From Ensifer sp. WSM1721 (GTDB taxonomy: Bacteria > Pseudomonadota > Alphaproteobacteria > Rhizobiales > Rhizobiaceae), in assembly GCF_000513895.2 (NCBI RefSeq), contig NZ_CP165782.1, positions 3,439,501-3,503,500 on the forward strand: a stretch of 64,000 nt of DNA, written 5' to 3'. Both the position numbers and the translations under genes were made by a program. This document shows positions 37,001 through 45,736 of the stretch, piece after piece (within the stretch, counting starts at the first letter, position 1; each line of letters starts with the position of its first letter). The notes under the pieces are model-generated. The model was given only the letters and a program-made list of their open reading frames with translations, searched no databases and was not told the origin of the DNA.

Positions 37001-37205
37001 GTTCATCCTCGATCAGGCGCGTGACGCTCTGATAGGTATCCTGCGATGAGGCGCCGGGATAGGTGGCGTTGATCGAGATTTGCGGCGGCGCGACGTCCGG
37101 ATATTGCGAAACCGGCAGGAGCGGAATCGCGATGATGCCGGCGATCATGATGAAGATCGCCACCACCCAGGCAAAGATCGGCCTGTCGATAAAGAAACTG
37201 GGCAT
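34068..37205 (-). CDS. smeB: RND multidrug efflux transporter (AcrB-type)
   Basis: A 1045-residue inner-membrane proton/drug antiporter. It has the first helix FFIDRPIFAWVVAIFIMIAG, large periplasmic loops after helices 1 and 7, the GILVDDAIIVVENVER motif in helix 4 with the Asp pair for proton relay, and the second-half counterpart LIAIIGLSAKNAILIIEFA. It works with the adaptor encoded 10 bases upstream and an outer-membrane channel encoded elsewhere. In S. meliloti SmeAB confers resistance to plant antimicrobials and antibiotics; that role is transferred by family and synteny. Confidence 0.93.
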   Translation of the reverse strand: MPSFFIDRPIFAWVVAIFIMIAGIIAIPLLPVSQYPDVAPPQISINATYPGASSQDTYQSVTRLIEDELNGVEDLLYFESTSSSSGSTEISATFAPGTDPSQASVDIQNRVQRVEPRLPDSVRQQGVQVDEAGSGFLLIISLTSTDGSMDAIGLGDYLSRNVLSEIQRVPGVGRAQLFATERSMRIWLDPDKMLGLNLTAADITAAIQAQNAQIASGSIGAQPNPITQQIAAPVVIKGQLSTPEEFGAIVLRANADGSAVRLRDVARVEIGGETYSFTTRLNGKPSAAIAVQLSPSGNAMSTSAAIKARMDELAEFFPQGLEYSIPYDTSPFVKVSIEKVLHTLVEAVGLVFVVMFLFLQNIRYTIIPTIVVPVALLGTCAVMLAMGFSINVLTMFGMVLAIGILVDDAIIVVENVERIMSEEGLTPKEATRKAMKQITGAVIGITLVLASVFIPMAFFPGAVGVIYRQFSLTMVVSILFSALLALSLTPALCATFLKQVPKGHHHAKRGFFGWFNRSFDRTSRGYTGLVRGVVHRTGRFMVIYLALLVGLGWAFLQLPSSFLPDEDQGYVIVMMQLPSEATGNRTTEVIEQAEKIFGEEPAVDRIVAINGFSFFGSGQNAGLAFVTLKDWSERDADNSAQSIAGRATMAMSQIKDAISFALSPPAIQGLGTTGGFSFRLQDRGGLGEAALAQARDQLLGLASQSKVLTGVRFEGMPDAAQVSVIIDREKANTFGVTFADINSTISTNLGSSYVNDFPNAGRMQRVTVQADETKRMQTADLLNLNVRNSNGGMVPLSAFASIEWVKAPTQAVGYNGYPAVRISGEAAPGYSSGDAIAEMERLAGELPAGFGYEWTGQSLQEIQSGSQAPLLIALSCLLVFLCLAALYESWSIPVSVIMVVPLGVIGAVLAVMMRDMPNDVYFKVGLIAIIGLSAKNAILIIEFAKELREQGKSLIDATLEAAHLRFRPILMTSLAFTLGVLPLAVATGASSASQRAIGTGVMGGMISATVLAILFVPVFFVFIMKIFERRKTDKTAAVESISPAE

Positions 37206-37215
37206 GGAAGGGCTC

Positions 37216-38424
37216 TCACTTCACTTCGGTCGCGGGCTTTTCGCCGGTGGCTGCCGAAGCGCTGGCCTGTTCGGTCGCGGGCTTGGCGTTCGGATCCCAT
37301 GCAGTCGGTACGACCGGCGCGCCGGGACCGACTTTCTGGAACCCCTCAATGATCACCTTCTCGCCGGCCTTGAGGCCGGAGGTCACCTGCCAGCGTTCGC
37401 CGACCGTCCGCCCGAGCGTGACGTTGCGGAATTCGACCTTGTTGTCGGCGGAGACGACATAGACCTGGGACTGGCCGGCATTGTTGCGCTGGACCGCCTG
37501 TTGCGGCACGGTGATCGCGTCCTTCTCCAGCCCCTGCTGGATCTGGACGCGCACATACATGCCCGGCAGCAGATCGTTGTTCGGGTTCGGGAACTCGCCG
37601 CGCAGCGTCACCTGGCCGGTGGTCTCGTCGACGGCAGCCTCGGAGAAGAGCAGCTTGCCCTTGAGCGCGTAAGGCGTACCGTCGTCGAGAATCAGTTGCA
37701 CCTCCGCCTCGTCCTTGGCGCTCATCAGTTGACCGTCCTCGAGCGCTCTGCGCAGGCGGATAAGGTCGGTCGCCGACTGCGTGAAGTCGGCATAGATCGG
37801 GTCGAGCTGCTGGATCGTTGCAAGATTCTCCGTGCCGTTGGTGCTGACGAGCGCGCCTTCGGTGATCAGCGCTCGGCCGATTCGGCCGCTGATCGGCGCG
37901 GTGACGTTCGCATATTGAAGATTGAGCTTCGCCTCGGCGAGGCCGGCCTCGGCTATGCCGACCTCCGCCTCGGCCTGCGCCAGCGTCGCGATCGCGTCGT
38001 CGTATTGTTGCACGGCGGCGACCTGGGCCTCCTTCAGCCGCGACTGCCGATCGGCGGTCTGTCTGGCCTGATCGCGCACAGCGAGAGCGCGCTTCAGCGT
38101 CGCTTCGGCGCTGTCGACCTTGACCTGGAAGGGCGCCGGGTCGATCCGGTAGAGGACGTCGCCTTCCTTGACCATGGAGCCCTGCTCGAACACCCGCTCG
38201 ACGACGATGCCGGAAACCCGCGGGCGGACCTCGGCGATGCGGGTCGGCGTGATGCGGCCCGGCAGTTCGTTGGTGATCGGCAACGGTGCCGCCGTCGTGG
38301 TGTAGACGGCAACCTGAGCCGGCGGGAAGGCGGGGGCGGCCTGCTGTTCTTCGTTTTTCTGGCAGCCGGCGAGAAAAATCACGGTTGCCAGCGAGGCGGC
38401 CAGTATCGGTCGGTTCATTCGCAT
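37216..38424 (-). CDS. smeA: RND efflux membrane-fusion protein (AcrA-type lipoprotein)
   Basis: Periplasmic adaptor of the efflux pump, about 402 residues. The N-terminus is a lipoprotein signal ending in FLAGC, so the Cys near residue 21 is probably lipidated. Then come the half-barrel PGRITPTRIAEVRPRVSGIV, a long alpha-helical hairpin (about 95-165), the lipoyl/beta-barrel part (NVTAPISGRIGRALI) and a C-terminal membrane-proximal domain. The exact start is uncertain among ATG 38418, 38424 and 38436. Ten bases separate its stop from smeB. Confidence 0.92.
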   Translation of the reverse strand: MRMNRPILAASLATVIFLAGCQKNEEQQAAPAFPPAQVAVYTTTAAPLPITNELPGRITPTRIAEVRPRVSGIVVERVFEQGSMVKEGDVLYRIDPAPFQVKVDSAEATLKRALAVRDQARQTADRQSRLKEAQVAAVQQYDDAIATLAQAEAEVGIAEAGLAEAKLNLQYANVTAPISGRIGRALITEGALVSTNGTENLATIQQLDPIYADFTQSATDLIRLRRALEDGQLMSAKDEAEVQLILDDGTPYALKGKLLFSEAAVDETTGQVTLRGEFPNPNNDLLPGMYVRVQIQQGLEKDAITVPQQAVQRNNAGQSQVYVVSADNKVEFRNVTLGRTVGERWQVTSGLKAGEKVIIEGFQKVGPGAPVVPTAWDPNAKPATEQASASAATGEKPATEVK

Positions 38425-38540
38425 TGCGATGTCCATATTGGAGGACCGTCCGCAGCCGCTGCGCCTGGCAAGCGCTGCGCGGTCCAAAAGAGAGATGAAG
38501 CAGACCCGGTATTGGCGATGCTAAAATACCGGAAAGCTAA

Positions 38541-38563
38541 TATACGTACAACAATGTATGTTA
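38541..38563. promoter_or_regulatory. Candidate SmeR operator upstream of smeA
   Basis: TACGTACA-ACAA-TGTATGTTA is an imperfect inverted repeat of the TACATACA half-site bound by AcrR-type repressors. It lies about 120 bases upstream of smeA in the 210-base gap between smeA and the divergent CHRD gene. Binding is inferred. Confidence 0.6.
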
Positions 38564-38697
38564 ATTTCCGCCGTGGTGCAACAGCGGATCGTCGACGGTG
38601 CGATAAGAGGCGCGACGCTGTAGGTGTTGACCGGAACCTAAGCTGGTTCTGAGGAGTTGAAGGCCATCTGCACTACACCTGCTCGGGAGGATACCTA

Positions 38698-39129
38698 ATG
38701 AGAGCCATTCGTAACAATTCTCTCCTGGCCGGGATCGCCGTAGCCGTCTTCTTAGCTTCGAGTCCCGGTTTCGCTGAGACATTGAAATTCAGGGCCGACC
38801 TCAGGGGATCAAGCGAAGTGCCGCCTAATGACAGCGCCGGCCGCGGAACGGCGAACATTTCCTTCGACACTGACACGAAGAAATTGACATGGACGGTGAA
38901 CTCCAGCGGTTTGTCCGGAGAAGCCACGGCAGCGCACTTTCATGGACCGGCGGCCGCGAGTGAAAATGCCGGCCCAGTTGTCGATGTCTCGAACGCGCTC
39001 GCTTCCGGATCCGCTGAAATCACCGAGAAACACTTGGCGGATTTGCAAGCCGGAAGGTGGTATCTCAACATCCACACGGAAAAGTTCCCGGACGGAGAGA
39101 TCCGCGGGCAAGTGGAAAAAGCACAATAA
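38698..39129 (+). CDS. Secreted CHRD-domain protein
   Basis: A 143-residue exported protein. Residues 1-27 are a signal peptide (ending PGFAET). The rest is one CHRD domain: LRGSSEVPPNDSAGRGTANI, TWTVNSSGLSGEATAAHFHG with two His, and the hallmark LQAGRWYLNIHTEKFPDGEIRGQV. In bacteria the domain's function is unknown. The gene is divergent from smeA, so it might share its control region, though no functional tie is evident. Confidence 0.88.
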   Translation: MRAIRNNSLLAGIAVAVFLASSPGFAETLKFRADLRGSSEVPPNDSAGRGTANISFDTDTKKLTWTVNSSGLSGEATAAHFHGPAAASENAGPVVDVSNALASGSAEITEKHLADLQAGRWYLNIHTEKFPDGEIRGQVEKAQ

Positions 39130-39198
39130 CAGCGCCAGCGCCACTTCGATCATTGTGCGCGCCAGCGGCGCGACGGCTCGAACAAGCGTTCATGGCGA

Positions 39199-40209
39199 TC
39201 ATTGACGGGAATTGATCACCCGGCCGTCGGCGTCGAAGCGGTGCATGCCGCCGATCACCGGCGTCGCGTGCACGATATCGTCGGCGGCGTAGCGGTGCTC
39301 GCCGAAGAGCCGCACGGTCAACGGCCCGACCTGGTCGGATTCGAGATAGACGATCGTATCCGCGCCCAAGTGCTCGACATGGATCACCTTGCCCCGCCAC
39401 TGGCCGCTGTCGCGGGAGAGCCCGATGTGTTCCGGCCGGATGCCGATCGTCTTCGCGTCACCATCGCCGAGCCTCGCCGCCTCGATGAAGTTCATCTGCG
39501 GCGAGCCGATGAAGCCAGCGACGAAGAGGTTGGCGGGACGATTGTAAAGTTCCATCGGCGAGCCGACCTGCTCGATTCGCCCTGCATTGAGCACGACGAT
39601 CTTGTCGGCAAGCGTCATCGCCTCGACCTGGTCATGGGTGACATAGATCATCGTCGCCTTCAGGCTGCGGTGCAGACGGGCGATCTCGAGTCGCGTGTTG
39701 ACGCGCAGCGCTGCGTCGAGGTTCGAAAGCGGCTCGTCGAAGAGGAAGAGCTTCGGCTCGCGTACGATCGCGCGGCCGATCGCCACGCGCTGGCGCTGGC
39801 CGCCGGAAAGCTCGGCCGGGCGGCGTGCAAGATAGGGTTCGAGCGACAGCATGCCCGCTGCCTTGGCGACCTTTTCCTCGATCTCGGCCCTGGGCGCGCC
39901 CCCCTGCTTCAAGCCCAGGCCCATATTGTCCTTGACCGTCAGGTGCGGATAGAGCGCATAGGACTGAAACACCATGGCGATGCCGCGCTTGGCGGGGGCG
40001 ACGTGGCCGACCTCGACGCCGTCGATCTGCACGCTGCCGGAGGTCGCGTCCTCGAGGCCGGCGATGGTGCGCAGAAGGGTCGATTTTCCGCAGCCGGACG
40101 GTCCGACGAAGATGACGAACTCGCCATCGTTTACATCGAGATCGATGCCCTTCAGCACCTCATGAGTGCCGAAAGCCTTGCGGATGGATTTGAGTTGCAG
40201 TGATCCCAC
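39199..40209 (-). CDS. Sugar ABC transporter ATP-binding protein (MalK/UgpC type)
   Basis: A 336-residue CUT1-family ATPase. Walker [10 protein letters not shown] (about 38-46), Q-loop FQSYALYPH, signature [14 protein letters not shown], Walker [13 protein letters not shown] and the switch His in [10 protein letters not shown], then a C-terminal TOBE-type regulatory domain. Start GTG 40209 (the first codons GTG GGA TCA). It is the last gene of the minus-strand operon murQ-binding protein-two permeases-oxidoreductase-ATPase and should energise that transporter. Confidence 0.92.
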   Translation of the reverse strand: MGSLQLKSIRKAFGTHEVLKGIDLDVNDGEFVIFVGPSGCGKSTLLRTIAGLEDATSGSVQIDGVEVGHVAPAKRGIAMVFQSYALYPHLTVKDNMGLGLKQGGAPRAEIEEKVAKAAGMLSLEPYLARRPAELSGGQRQRVAIGRAIVREPKLFLFDEPLSNLDAALRVNTRLEIARLHRSLKATMIYVTHDQVEAMTLADKIVVLNAGRIEQVGSPMELYNRPANLFVAGFIGSPQMNFIEAARLGDGDAKTIGIRPEHIGLSRDSGQWRGKVIHVEHLGADTIVYLESDQVGPLTVRLFGEHRYAADDIVHATPVIGGMHRFDADGRVINSRQ

Positions 40210-40224
40210 GTGTTGCCCTCTTGA

Positions 40225-41289
40225 TTAAAGCTTGACCGGCTTGCCGATGCGCACGCTTTCGTCCGCCGCCAGGCAGATCTTCAGCGACTGCACCGCATCA
40301 TCCATATGCCGGTCGAGATCGATGTCTTCGCGGATGGCCTTCAGCACGAAGGCCTGCTCGCGGTTACAGAGTTCCTGGTGGCCGGGTTCCCCTTCCATCG
40401 TCAAGTCCTCGTCCGATGTGAGGAAGCGTCCGTCCGGGCCGGTCGCGGCGCTGTGCAGGCGGATGACGGCGGTCTTGGTGTGCACGTCGATGTCGTCGGA
40501 CTTGGCCTTCTCATCCATGACGATGGACACCGAACCGTTCGGCGAGATCACGTCCTTCACGAAGAAGGCGGTCTCCGACATCATCGGCCCCCAGCCGGCC
40601 TCGTACCAGCCAACCGAGCCGTCCTCGAAAACGACCTGCAGATGCCCGTAATTGTACATGTCTGACGCGATCTCGTCCGAGAGCCTCAAGCCCATGCCGC
40701 GCACCTCGACCGGTTTCGCGTCGGTGATCTGGCACATGACGTCGACATAATGGACGCCGCAGTCGACGATCGGCGAGGTCGTCTGCATCAGCGACTTGTG
40801 CGTCGCCCAGGTCTCGCCGCTCGACTGTTGGTTTAGGTTCATGCGGAAGACATAAGGTCCGCCGAGTTTGCGGGCTTCCGCGATCAGCCGCATCCAGGAT
40901 GGGTGATGGCGCAGGATATAGCCGATCACCAGCTTGCGGTCGTTGGCTCGGGCGCAGGCGACGACCCGCTCGGCATCGGCGACCGTGGTCGCCAGCGGCT
41001 TCTCGACGAAGACGTGGCAGCCTGCCTCCATGGCCGTCACCGCATAGGCGGCGTGGCTGTCCGAATAGGTATTGATCGAACAGAGCTCCGGCCTGAGTTC
41101 GAGAAGTGCCTCCTTGAAGGAGGGGAGGATCTCGTATCCGCGTAACGCCTCCGGCAGCGCGACTTTCGAGCGGTTGACGAGGCCGGCGATCTCGAAGCCG
41201 GGATTTTCGTGGTAGGCGAGCGCATGGCTGCGCCCCATGTTGCCGAGACCGGCTACGAGAACGCGGATGGGATTTTTGGAAAGACTCAC
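40225..41289 (-). CDS. Gfo/Idh/MocA-family oxidoreductase
   Basis: A 354-residue NAD(P)-dependent sugar dehydrogenase-like protein. N-terminal Rossmann loop RVLVAGLGNMGRSHALAYH (about 9-27), the EKPLATT motif with the catalytic Lys (near residue 97) and the GVHYVDVMCQ segment with His in the C-terminal domain. Its GTG start overlaps the stop of the permease gene (GTGA at 41286-41289), indicating translational coupling. Its role in amino-sugar use is unclear; it could oxidise a sugar moiety before or after phosphorylation. Confidence 0.88.
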   Translation of the reverse strand: MSLSKNPIRVLVAGLGNMGRSHALAYHENPGFEIAGLVNRSKVALPEALRGYEILPSFKEALLELRPELCSINTYSDSHAAYAVTAMEAGCHVFVEKPLATTVADAERVVACARANDRKLVIGYILRHHPSWMRLIAEARKLGGPYVFRMNLNQQSSGETWATHKSLMQTTSPIVDCGVHYVDVMCQITDAKPVEVRGMGLRLSDEIASDMYNYGHLQVVFEDGSVGWYEAGWGPMMSETAFFVKDVISPNGSVSIVMDEKAKSDDIDVHTKTAVIRLHSAATGPDGRFLTSDEDLTMEGEPGHQELCNREQAFVLKAIREDIDLDRHMDDAVQSLKICLAADESVRIGKPVKL

Positions 41290-42125
41290 TTGACCGCTCC
41301 TGCCGTGATGCCGCGGATCAGTTGCCGCGAGAAGATGACGTAGAGGACGAGTACGGGGAAGATCGCCAGCGACAGTGCGGACAGGACCGCATTCCAGTTG
41401 GTGACGAACTGCCCGATGAAGATCTGCGAGCCGAGCGTCACCGTCTTCGTCGTCTCCGCGGGCGCGAGGATCAGCGGGAACCAGAGATCGTTCCAGATCG
41501 GGATCATGGTGAAGACGGCGACCGTCGCCATGGCCGGGCGGATGAGCGGCAGCACCAGCCGGAAGAAGATCGCATATTCCGAAAGCCCGTCTATGCGCCC
41601 GGCGTTCTTCAGGTCGTCCGACACGGTGCGCATGAACTCCGAGAGGATGAAGACCGCGAGCGGCAGGCCCTGCGCCGTATAGACGAGGATCAGCGCCGTC
41701 AGCGTGTTGACGAGGTTCGCCGCCACCATGCCCTGCAGGATCGCGACCGTTCCGAGCCGGATCGGGATCATGATGCCGAGAGCGAGATAGAGCCCCATCA
41801 AGGCGTTGCCGCGGAAGCGATATTCGGAAAGGGCGAAGGCGGCCATGGCGCCGAAGAGCAGCACGAGCGCGATCGACACGACGGTGACGATGACGCTGTT
41901 CTGGAAATATCCGAGGAAATCGCCCTGCTTCAGTACGGTCTCATAGCCGATCAGGCTGAAGGTTTCGGGCGTTGGGATCGCCAGCGGTTCGCGAAAGATC
42001 GCGTTGCGGCTCTTGAAGGAGTTGACGATCGTCAGGAACACCGGAAACAGCGCCACGAGTGTATAGGCGATCAGCGCGGCATGGACCGCGCCGGTCCGGA
42101 CGAGGGAGGTGCGTGCTTTCGACAT
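41286..42125 (-). CDS. Sugar ABC transporter permease (MalG type)
   Basis: A 279-residue inner-membrane permease with six predicted helices and the binding-protein-dependent transport motif in the cytoplasmic loop (FRLVLPLIRPAMATVAVF; EAA-type segment DGLSEYAIF). It is the second permease of the CUT1 importer, 12 bases after the first. Substrate by context: an N-acetylated amino sugar or muropeptide-derived sugar. Confidence 0.92.
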   Translation of the reverse strand: MSKARTSLVRTGAVHAALIAYTLVALFPVFLTIVNSFKSRNAIFREPLAIPTPETFSLIGYETVLKQGDFLGYFQNSVIVTVVSIALVLLFGAMAAFALSEYRFRGNALMGLYLALGIMIPIRLGTVAILQGMVAANLVNTLTALILVYTAQGLPLAVFILSEFMRTVSDDLKNAGRIDGLSEYAIFFRLVLPLIRPAMATVAVFTMIPIWNDLWFPLILAPAETTKTVTLGSQIFIGQFVTNWNAVLSALSLAIFPVLVLYVIFSRQLIRGITAGAVK

Positions 42126-42137
42126 CTTGGATCCTCC

Positions 42138-43085
42138 TCAGAACTGATAGCGGCGCATGCGGCGCTGGATGACGAAGAGATAGAGCGAGACGCCGGCGAG
42201 AATGATGAGGAACATGATCGCGGCGATCGTTGCGCCCATCGACCGGTCGCCGAGCTGGAGCTGGAAACCGAAGAAGGTGCGGTAGAGCAGCGTGCCGAGG
42301 ATGTCCGTCGACCCGTCCGGCCCGGCGAGCGCGCCCTGCACCGTGTAGATTAGGTCGAAAGCATTGAAGTTGCCGACGAAGGTGAGGATCGAGACGATGC
42401 CGATGGCCGGCAGTATCAAAGGTAGCTTGATCTTCCAGAACTGGCTCCAGCCGGTGACGCCGTCGAGTTCGGCCGCCTCGATCACCTCGTCCGGAATGTT
42501 GAGGAGAGCCGCATAGATCAGCATCATCGGGATGCCGATATATTGCCAGACCGAGATCAAGGAGACGGCGATCAGCGCCGAGTCGGGCCGCCCGAGCCAG
42601 GGCGCGAACAGCCATTTCAGCCCGACGACATCCATGAGGTAAGGCGCGACACCCCAGATAGGCGACAGGATCAGCTTCCAGATGAAGCCGACGATGACGA
42701 AGGACAAGAGCGTCGGCAGGAAGATCGCCGTCCGGTAGAAGGTGCTGAAGCGCAGCTTCGGGATCGACAGCATGGCGGCGAGCGCAATGCCGATCGGGTT
42801 CTGCACTGCCATGTGGATGAGGAAGAAGACGAAATTGTTCTTCAGCGCGTTCCAGAAATCCGCCGCCCAGCGCGGGTCGCCGAAGAGAACCTTGAAATTG
42901 CCGAGGCCGACGAAGGCGTATTGGCCGTCGACCGTGTTGTAGAAGGACTGGCGGAGCGTCTCGATCAGCGGCAGGATCATCACCGCCGTGTAGACGGCGA
43001 GTGCCGGCAGCAGGAAGACGAGGATGTGCCAGCGCCGGGGGCGCTTCAGCTCACTGACGTCCGTTATGGTTTCGCGTGGATTCAT
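42138..43085 (-). CDS. Sugar ABC transporter permease (MalF type)
   Basis: A 315-residue permease with six helices starting with WHILVFLLPALAVYTAVMIL. The cytoplasmic EAA-type loop is IEAAELDGVTGWSQFWKIKLPLI. ATG 43085 (MNPRETITDVSELKRPRR) is chosen since the upstream part of the frame is Arg-rich and non-family. A 242-base gap separates it from the binding-protein gene; a GC-rich hairpin there (43291-43322) may attenuate transcription into the permeases. Confidence 0.9.
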   Translation of the reverse strand: MNPRETITDVSELKRPRRWHILVFLLPALAVYTAVMILPLIETLRQSFYNTVDGQYAFVGLGNFKVLFGDPRWAADFWNALKNNFVFFLIHMAVQNPIGIALAAMLSIPKLRFSTFYRTAIFLPTLLSFVIVGFIWKLILSPIWGVAPYLMDVVGLKWLFAPWLGRPDSALIAVSLISVWQYIGIPMMLIYAALLNIPDEVIEAAELDGVTGWSQFWKIKLPLILPAIGIVSILTFVGNFNAFDLIYTVQGALAGPDGSTDILGTLLYRTFFGFQLQLGDRSMGATIAAIMFLIILAGVSLYLFVIQRRMRRYQF

Positions 43086-43290
43086 CGGCCTCTGGCCCGT
43101 TCTAACCGGCTGGCGCTTGCGCAGCCTCGATGTCGCTCGAAATGGGGCGCGTTTCCTGTCGCGCGCCTCGGCTGATACGCCGCTGCGGGCGCGGAGAAGT
43201 CGGCCTCGCCAACTTTCCGGTCGCTCGCGCATCCAAGCACAAGCTGCGGCGTTGTGCCCGCGCGAAGATTAATTCCTGCGCAGGGAGCAA

Positions 43291-43322
43291 CAGGGGCGCG
43301 CGGCTGTGGCCACACGCCCCTA
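43291..43322 (-). terminator. GC-rich hairpin after the binding-protein gene
   Basis: On the minus strand GGGGCGtGTGGC / GCCgCgCGCCCC forms a strong stem a few bases after the binding-protein stop codon, without a following T run. Such hairpins after binding-protein genes often stabilise the upstream mRNA and reduce permease expression. Function inferred. Confidence 0.5.
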
Positions 43323-43327
43323 CAAGT

Positions 43328-44587
43328 TTACTTAGCCGGCTTGTACCAGCTATCGAGGCCTTCCTGCAGCTTCTTGGCAGCGTCTTCCGGCGTCTGGGTG
43401 CCGTTGATGACATTGGCCGCTGCTACCCAGGCTTCGTTTTCGAGGTTCGGCGTGCCGCGCGACAGGATCTGATAGGTCGAACGGATCGTCGACTTGCACT
43501 TCTCACGCCAGGAGACGAATTCCTGGGCGAGCGGATCGGTCATCTTCACGGCGGTCGAGTTCAGGCTGAAGAAGCCGGGGAGCGCATTCGCGTAGATCTC
43601 CGCGAATTCCGGCGAAGCCACCCAGCTGAGGAAGGTCTTGGCCGCCTCCGCGTTCGGGCTCTTGGCATTGAGGCCGATGCCGATGTCGTTGTGGTCGGAG
43701 ATGTAGCAGGTGTCGCCGGCTTTCTTCACCGGTGGCGGGAAGGCGCCCATCTTGAACTGGGCCTGGGTGTTGAAGCCGGAGATTTCCCAGGAGCCCGCCG
43801 GGTAGATCGCGGCGCGGCCGAGCGTGAAGAGGTTCTGGCTGTCCGGATAGGTCTGCGCCTCGAAACCGTCGCCGAGATAATCCTTCCACTTGGCGAGCAC
43901 GCGGTACGGCTCGACCCAGGGTTCGTCGGTCAGCTTCTGCTCGCCCTTGATGAGCGCGAGGCGGCCTTCCTCGCCCTTCCAGTAGTTCGGGCCGATGTTC
44001 TGGTAGCCCATGGTCGCGGCTTCCCAGAGGTCCTTCGTGCCCATCGCCATCGGAATGTAGTTGCCGTCCGCCTTGATCTTGTCGAGTGCGGCGAAGAATT
44101 CCTCCTCGGTCGTCGGCACGGAAATGCCGAGCTGGTCGAAGGCATCCTTGTTGTAGATGAAGCCGTGGATGACCGATGCCATCGGCACGCAGAAGGTTGT
44201 CTTGCCGTCATCCGTCGTCCAGGCGGCCTTGGCGACGTCGGAGAAGTTCTCCATGCCCGGCAGGCCGGTCAGGTCGGCGAGATGCTTCCTGTTGTAGACT
44301 TCGAGCGAAGGGTCGAACGGGCGGCAGGTGATGAGGTCGCCTGCGGAGCCCGCGTCGAGCTTGGCGTTCAAGGCGGCGTTGTATTCGGTCGGGGCGGACG
44401 GCGAGAAGACCACCTTGATGCCGGGGTTCTTCGCCTCGAAGGCCGGGATCAGCTTTTCCTGCCAGATCGCCAGGTCGTCATTGCGCCAGCTCTCGATCGT
44501 CAGCGTCACGTCCTGCGCCACAGCAAGCCCGGCCGAGCCGAGAATGCTCGATGCGAGCAGCAAGCCTTTCATTGTTGTGCGGGTCAT
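43328..44587 (-). CDS. Extracellular sugar-binding protein (CUT1 family)
   Basis: A 419-residue periplasmic binding protein. A signal peptide covers about the first 24 residues (KGLLLASSILGSAGLAVAQD). The mature part shows the family-1 solute-binding pattern: LIPAFEAKNPGIKVVFSP, FAALDKIKADGNYIPMAMG, GRAAIYPAGSWEISGF and AKTFLSWVASPEFAEIYAN. It lies between murQ and the permease genes. Substrate suggested by the operon: MurNAc, GlcNAc or a small oligomer of them. Confidence 0.92.
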   Translation of the reverse strand: MTRTTMKGLLLASSILGSAGLAVAQDVTLTIESWRNDDLAIWQEKLIPAFEAKNPGIKVVFSPSAPTEYNAALNAKLDAGSAGDLITCRPFDPSLEVYNRKHLADLTGLPGMENFSDVAKAAWTTDDGKTTFCVPMASVIHGFIYNKDAFDQLGISVPTTEEEFFAALDKIKADGNYIPMAMGTKDLWEAATMGYQNIGPNYWKGEEGRLALIKGEQKLTDEPWVEPYRVLAKWKDYLGDGFEAQTYPDSQNLFTLGRAAIYPAGSWEISGFNTQAQFKMGAFPPPVKKAGDTCYISDHNDIGIGLNAKSPNAEAAKTFLSWVASPEFAEIYANALPGFFSLNSTAVKMTDPLAQEFVSWREKCKSTIRSTYQILSRGTPNLENEAWVAAANVINGTQTPEDAAKKLQEGLDSWYKPAK

Positions 44588-44638
44588 TCAGGTTCTCCCT
44601 CTTATAAGCGCCGTCACGGCGCGGTTTGGATCCCGGTT

Positions 44639-45538
44639 TCATTCGTGCGAGACGATCGCCATCGCCCGGCGCAAATTCTGTTTGGCATTTTGAAGTGCCG
44701 CTTCGGCCTCCGCTACGTCCCTCGCCCCGGAGGCGAGCAGGATCGCGACCTTGACCGAGCCGGAGGCGAGGCTGATCAGCCGGCCGGCCTCGGCCGCGCC
44801 GACGCCGGTCACATCCGAGACGATCCGGATTGCACGGCCGCGCAGCTTGATGTTGTCGGCGCGCAGGTTGACCATGTGGCCGTCGAGCACATGGCCGAGA
44901 TGAATGCCGACCAGCGTCGAAAACATGTTGAAGGCGATCTTCTGCGCGGTTCCCGCGCCCATGCGCGTCGAGCCGGACACCACCTCCGGCGGCGTTTGCA
45001 GGAGGATCGCGACGTCGGCGCCGTTGAAGAGAGCCGCGCCGGCATTGTTCGCCATGGCAATGATCTTCGCGCCGCGCTTCTTGGCTTCGTCGGCGGCGGC
45101 GAGCGCGTAGGGAGTGGAGCCGCTGGCGGAGACGGAGATCAGGCAGTCGCCGGCTCCAATGCCGGCGTCACGCACGTCGGCGCGCGCAAGCTCCATGTCG
45201 TCCTCGTAGCCGCCGGCAAGATCGGCGAGGCTCCGAGCGCCCCCGGCAAGCAGTATGGCGATCTGTTCTTTCGGGATGCCATAGGTGCCGGGCAGTTCGA
45301 GCGCGTCGGCCATGGCCATCAGGCCCGAGCTTCCGGCCCCGGCATAGGCAAGCCGCCCGCCGGCGGCAAGAACTTCCGCGGAAAGTGCGGCCGCCGCGGC
45401 AATAGGCTCGATCGCCTGATCGACGGATTTCGCCGCGGCCTGCTGGCCGGAGGCAAGCAGGCGGAGGGCCAGCGCCGGATGCATCACATCCAGGCCCTTG
45501 GAATTGTCGTGGCGCTCTTCGGTCTTGGCTGCGGGCAT
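44639..45538 (-). CDS. murQ: N-acetylmuramic acid 6-phosphate etherase
   Basis: Cleaves the lactyl ether of MurNAc-6-phosphate giving GlcNAc-6-phosphate and D-lactate. The 299-residue SIS-domain protein has GGRLAYAGAGSSGLMAMADA, ISVSASGSTPYALAAADEAK, and the MurQ signature TPPEVVSGSTRMGAGTAQK with the catalytic Glu. ATG 45538 has GAGGAG nine bases upstream; ATG 45571 lacks such a site. First gene of the transporter operon and divergent from the BadF-type kinase gene. Confidence 0.93.
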   Translation of the reverse strand: MPAAKTEERHDNSKGLDVMHPALALRLLASGQQAAAKSVDQAIEPIAAAAALSAEVLAAGGRLAYAGAGSSGLMAMADALELPGTYGIPKEQIAILLAGGARSLADLAGGYEDDMELARADVRDAGIGAGDCLISVSASGSTPYALAAADEAKKRGAKIIAMANNAGAALFNGADVAILLQTPPEVVSGSTRMGAGTAQKIAFNMFSTLVGIHLGHVLDGHMVNLRADNIKLRGRAIRIVSDVTGVGAAEAGRLISLASGSVKVAILLASGARDVAEAEAALQNAKQNLRRAMAIVSHE

Positions 45539-45564
45539 GACAACGTTCTCCTCTTCGGGAATTA

Positions 45565-45716
45565 ATGCCAAAAAAATACCACTTGTCTAGGAGAAATTTA
45601 ACTTTTGAGGTCAGAAAACACCGATGGGTGAAATTTACGGGAGAAAATCAAAGATTTAACGCGAATCTGGTATCTTTGTTCGAAATGGCGCTTGGTTAAT
45701 GGTATTTTTTTGGTAT
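45565..45716. promoter_or_regulatory. Divergent promoter region with repeated TGGTAT sites
   Basis: Near murQ the plus strand reads TGCCA-AAAAA-ATACCA (45566-45581); near the kinase gene it reads TGGTAT-TTTTT-TGGTAT (45700-45716), almost the reverse complement of the first. Each is a tandem of the half-site spaced 11 bp, one helical turn, separated by an A/T tract. A single TGGTAT is also at 45668-45673. HutC-type GntR regulators bind TGGT-rich sites, so these are the probable operators of the GntR protein encoded at 46618-47382. Confidence 0.7.
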
Positions 45717-45736
45717 CTTGGGGGACGGAGGTGTCC

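Noticed and set aside
43130..45565. An 811-codon open frame on the plus strand across the binding-protein and murQ genes.
   Set aside because: Low-complexity Arg/Gly/Val/Leu composition and complete overlap with two well-identified minus-strand genes.
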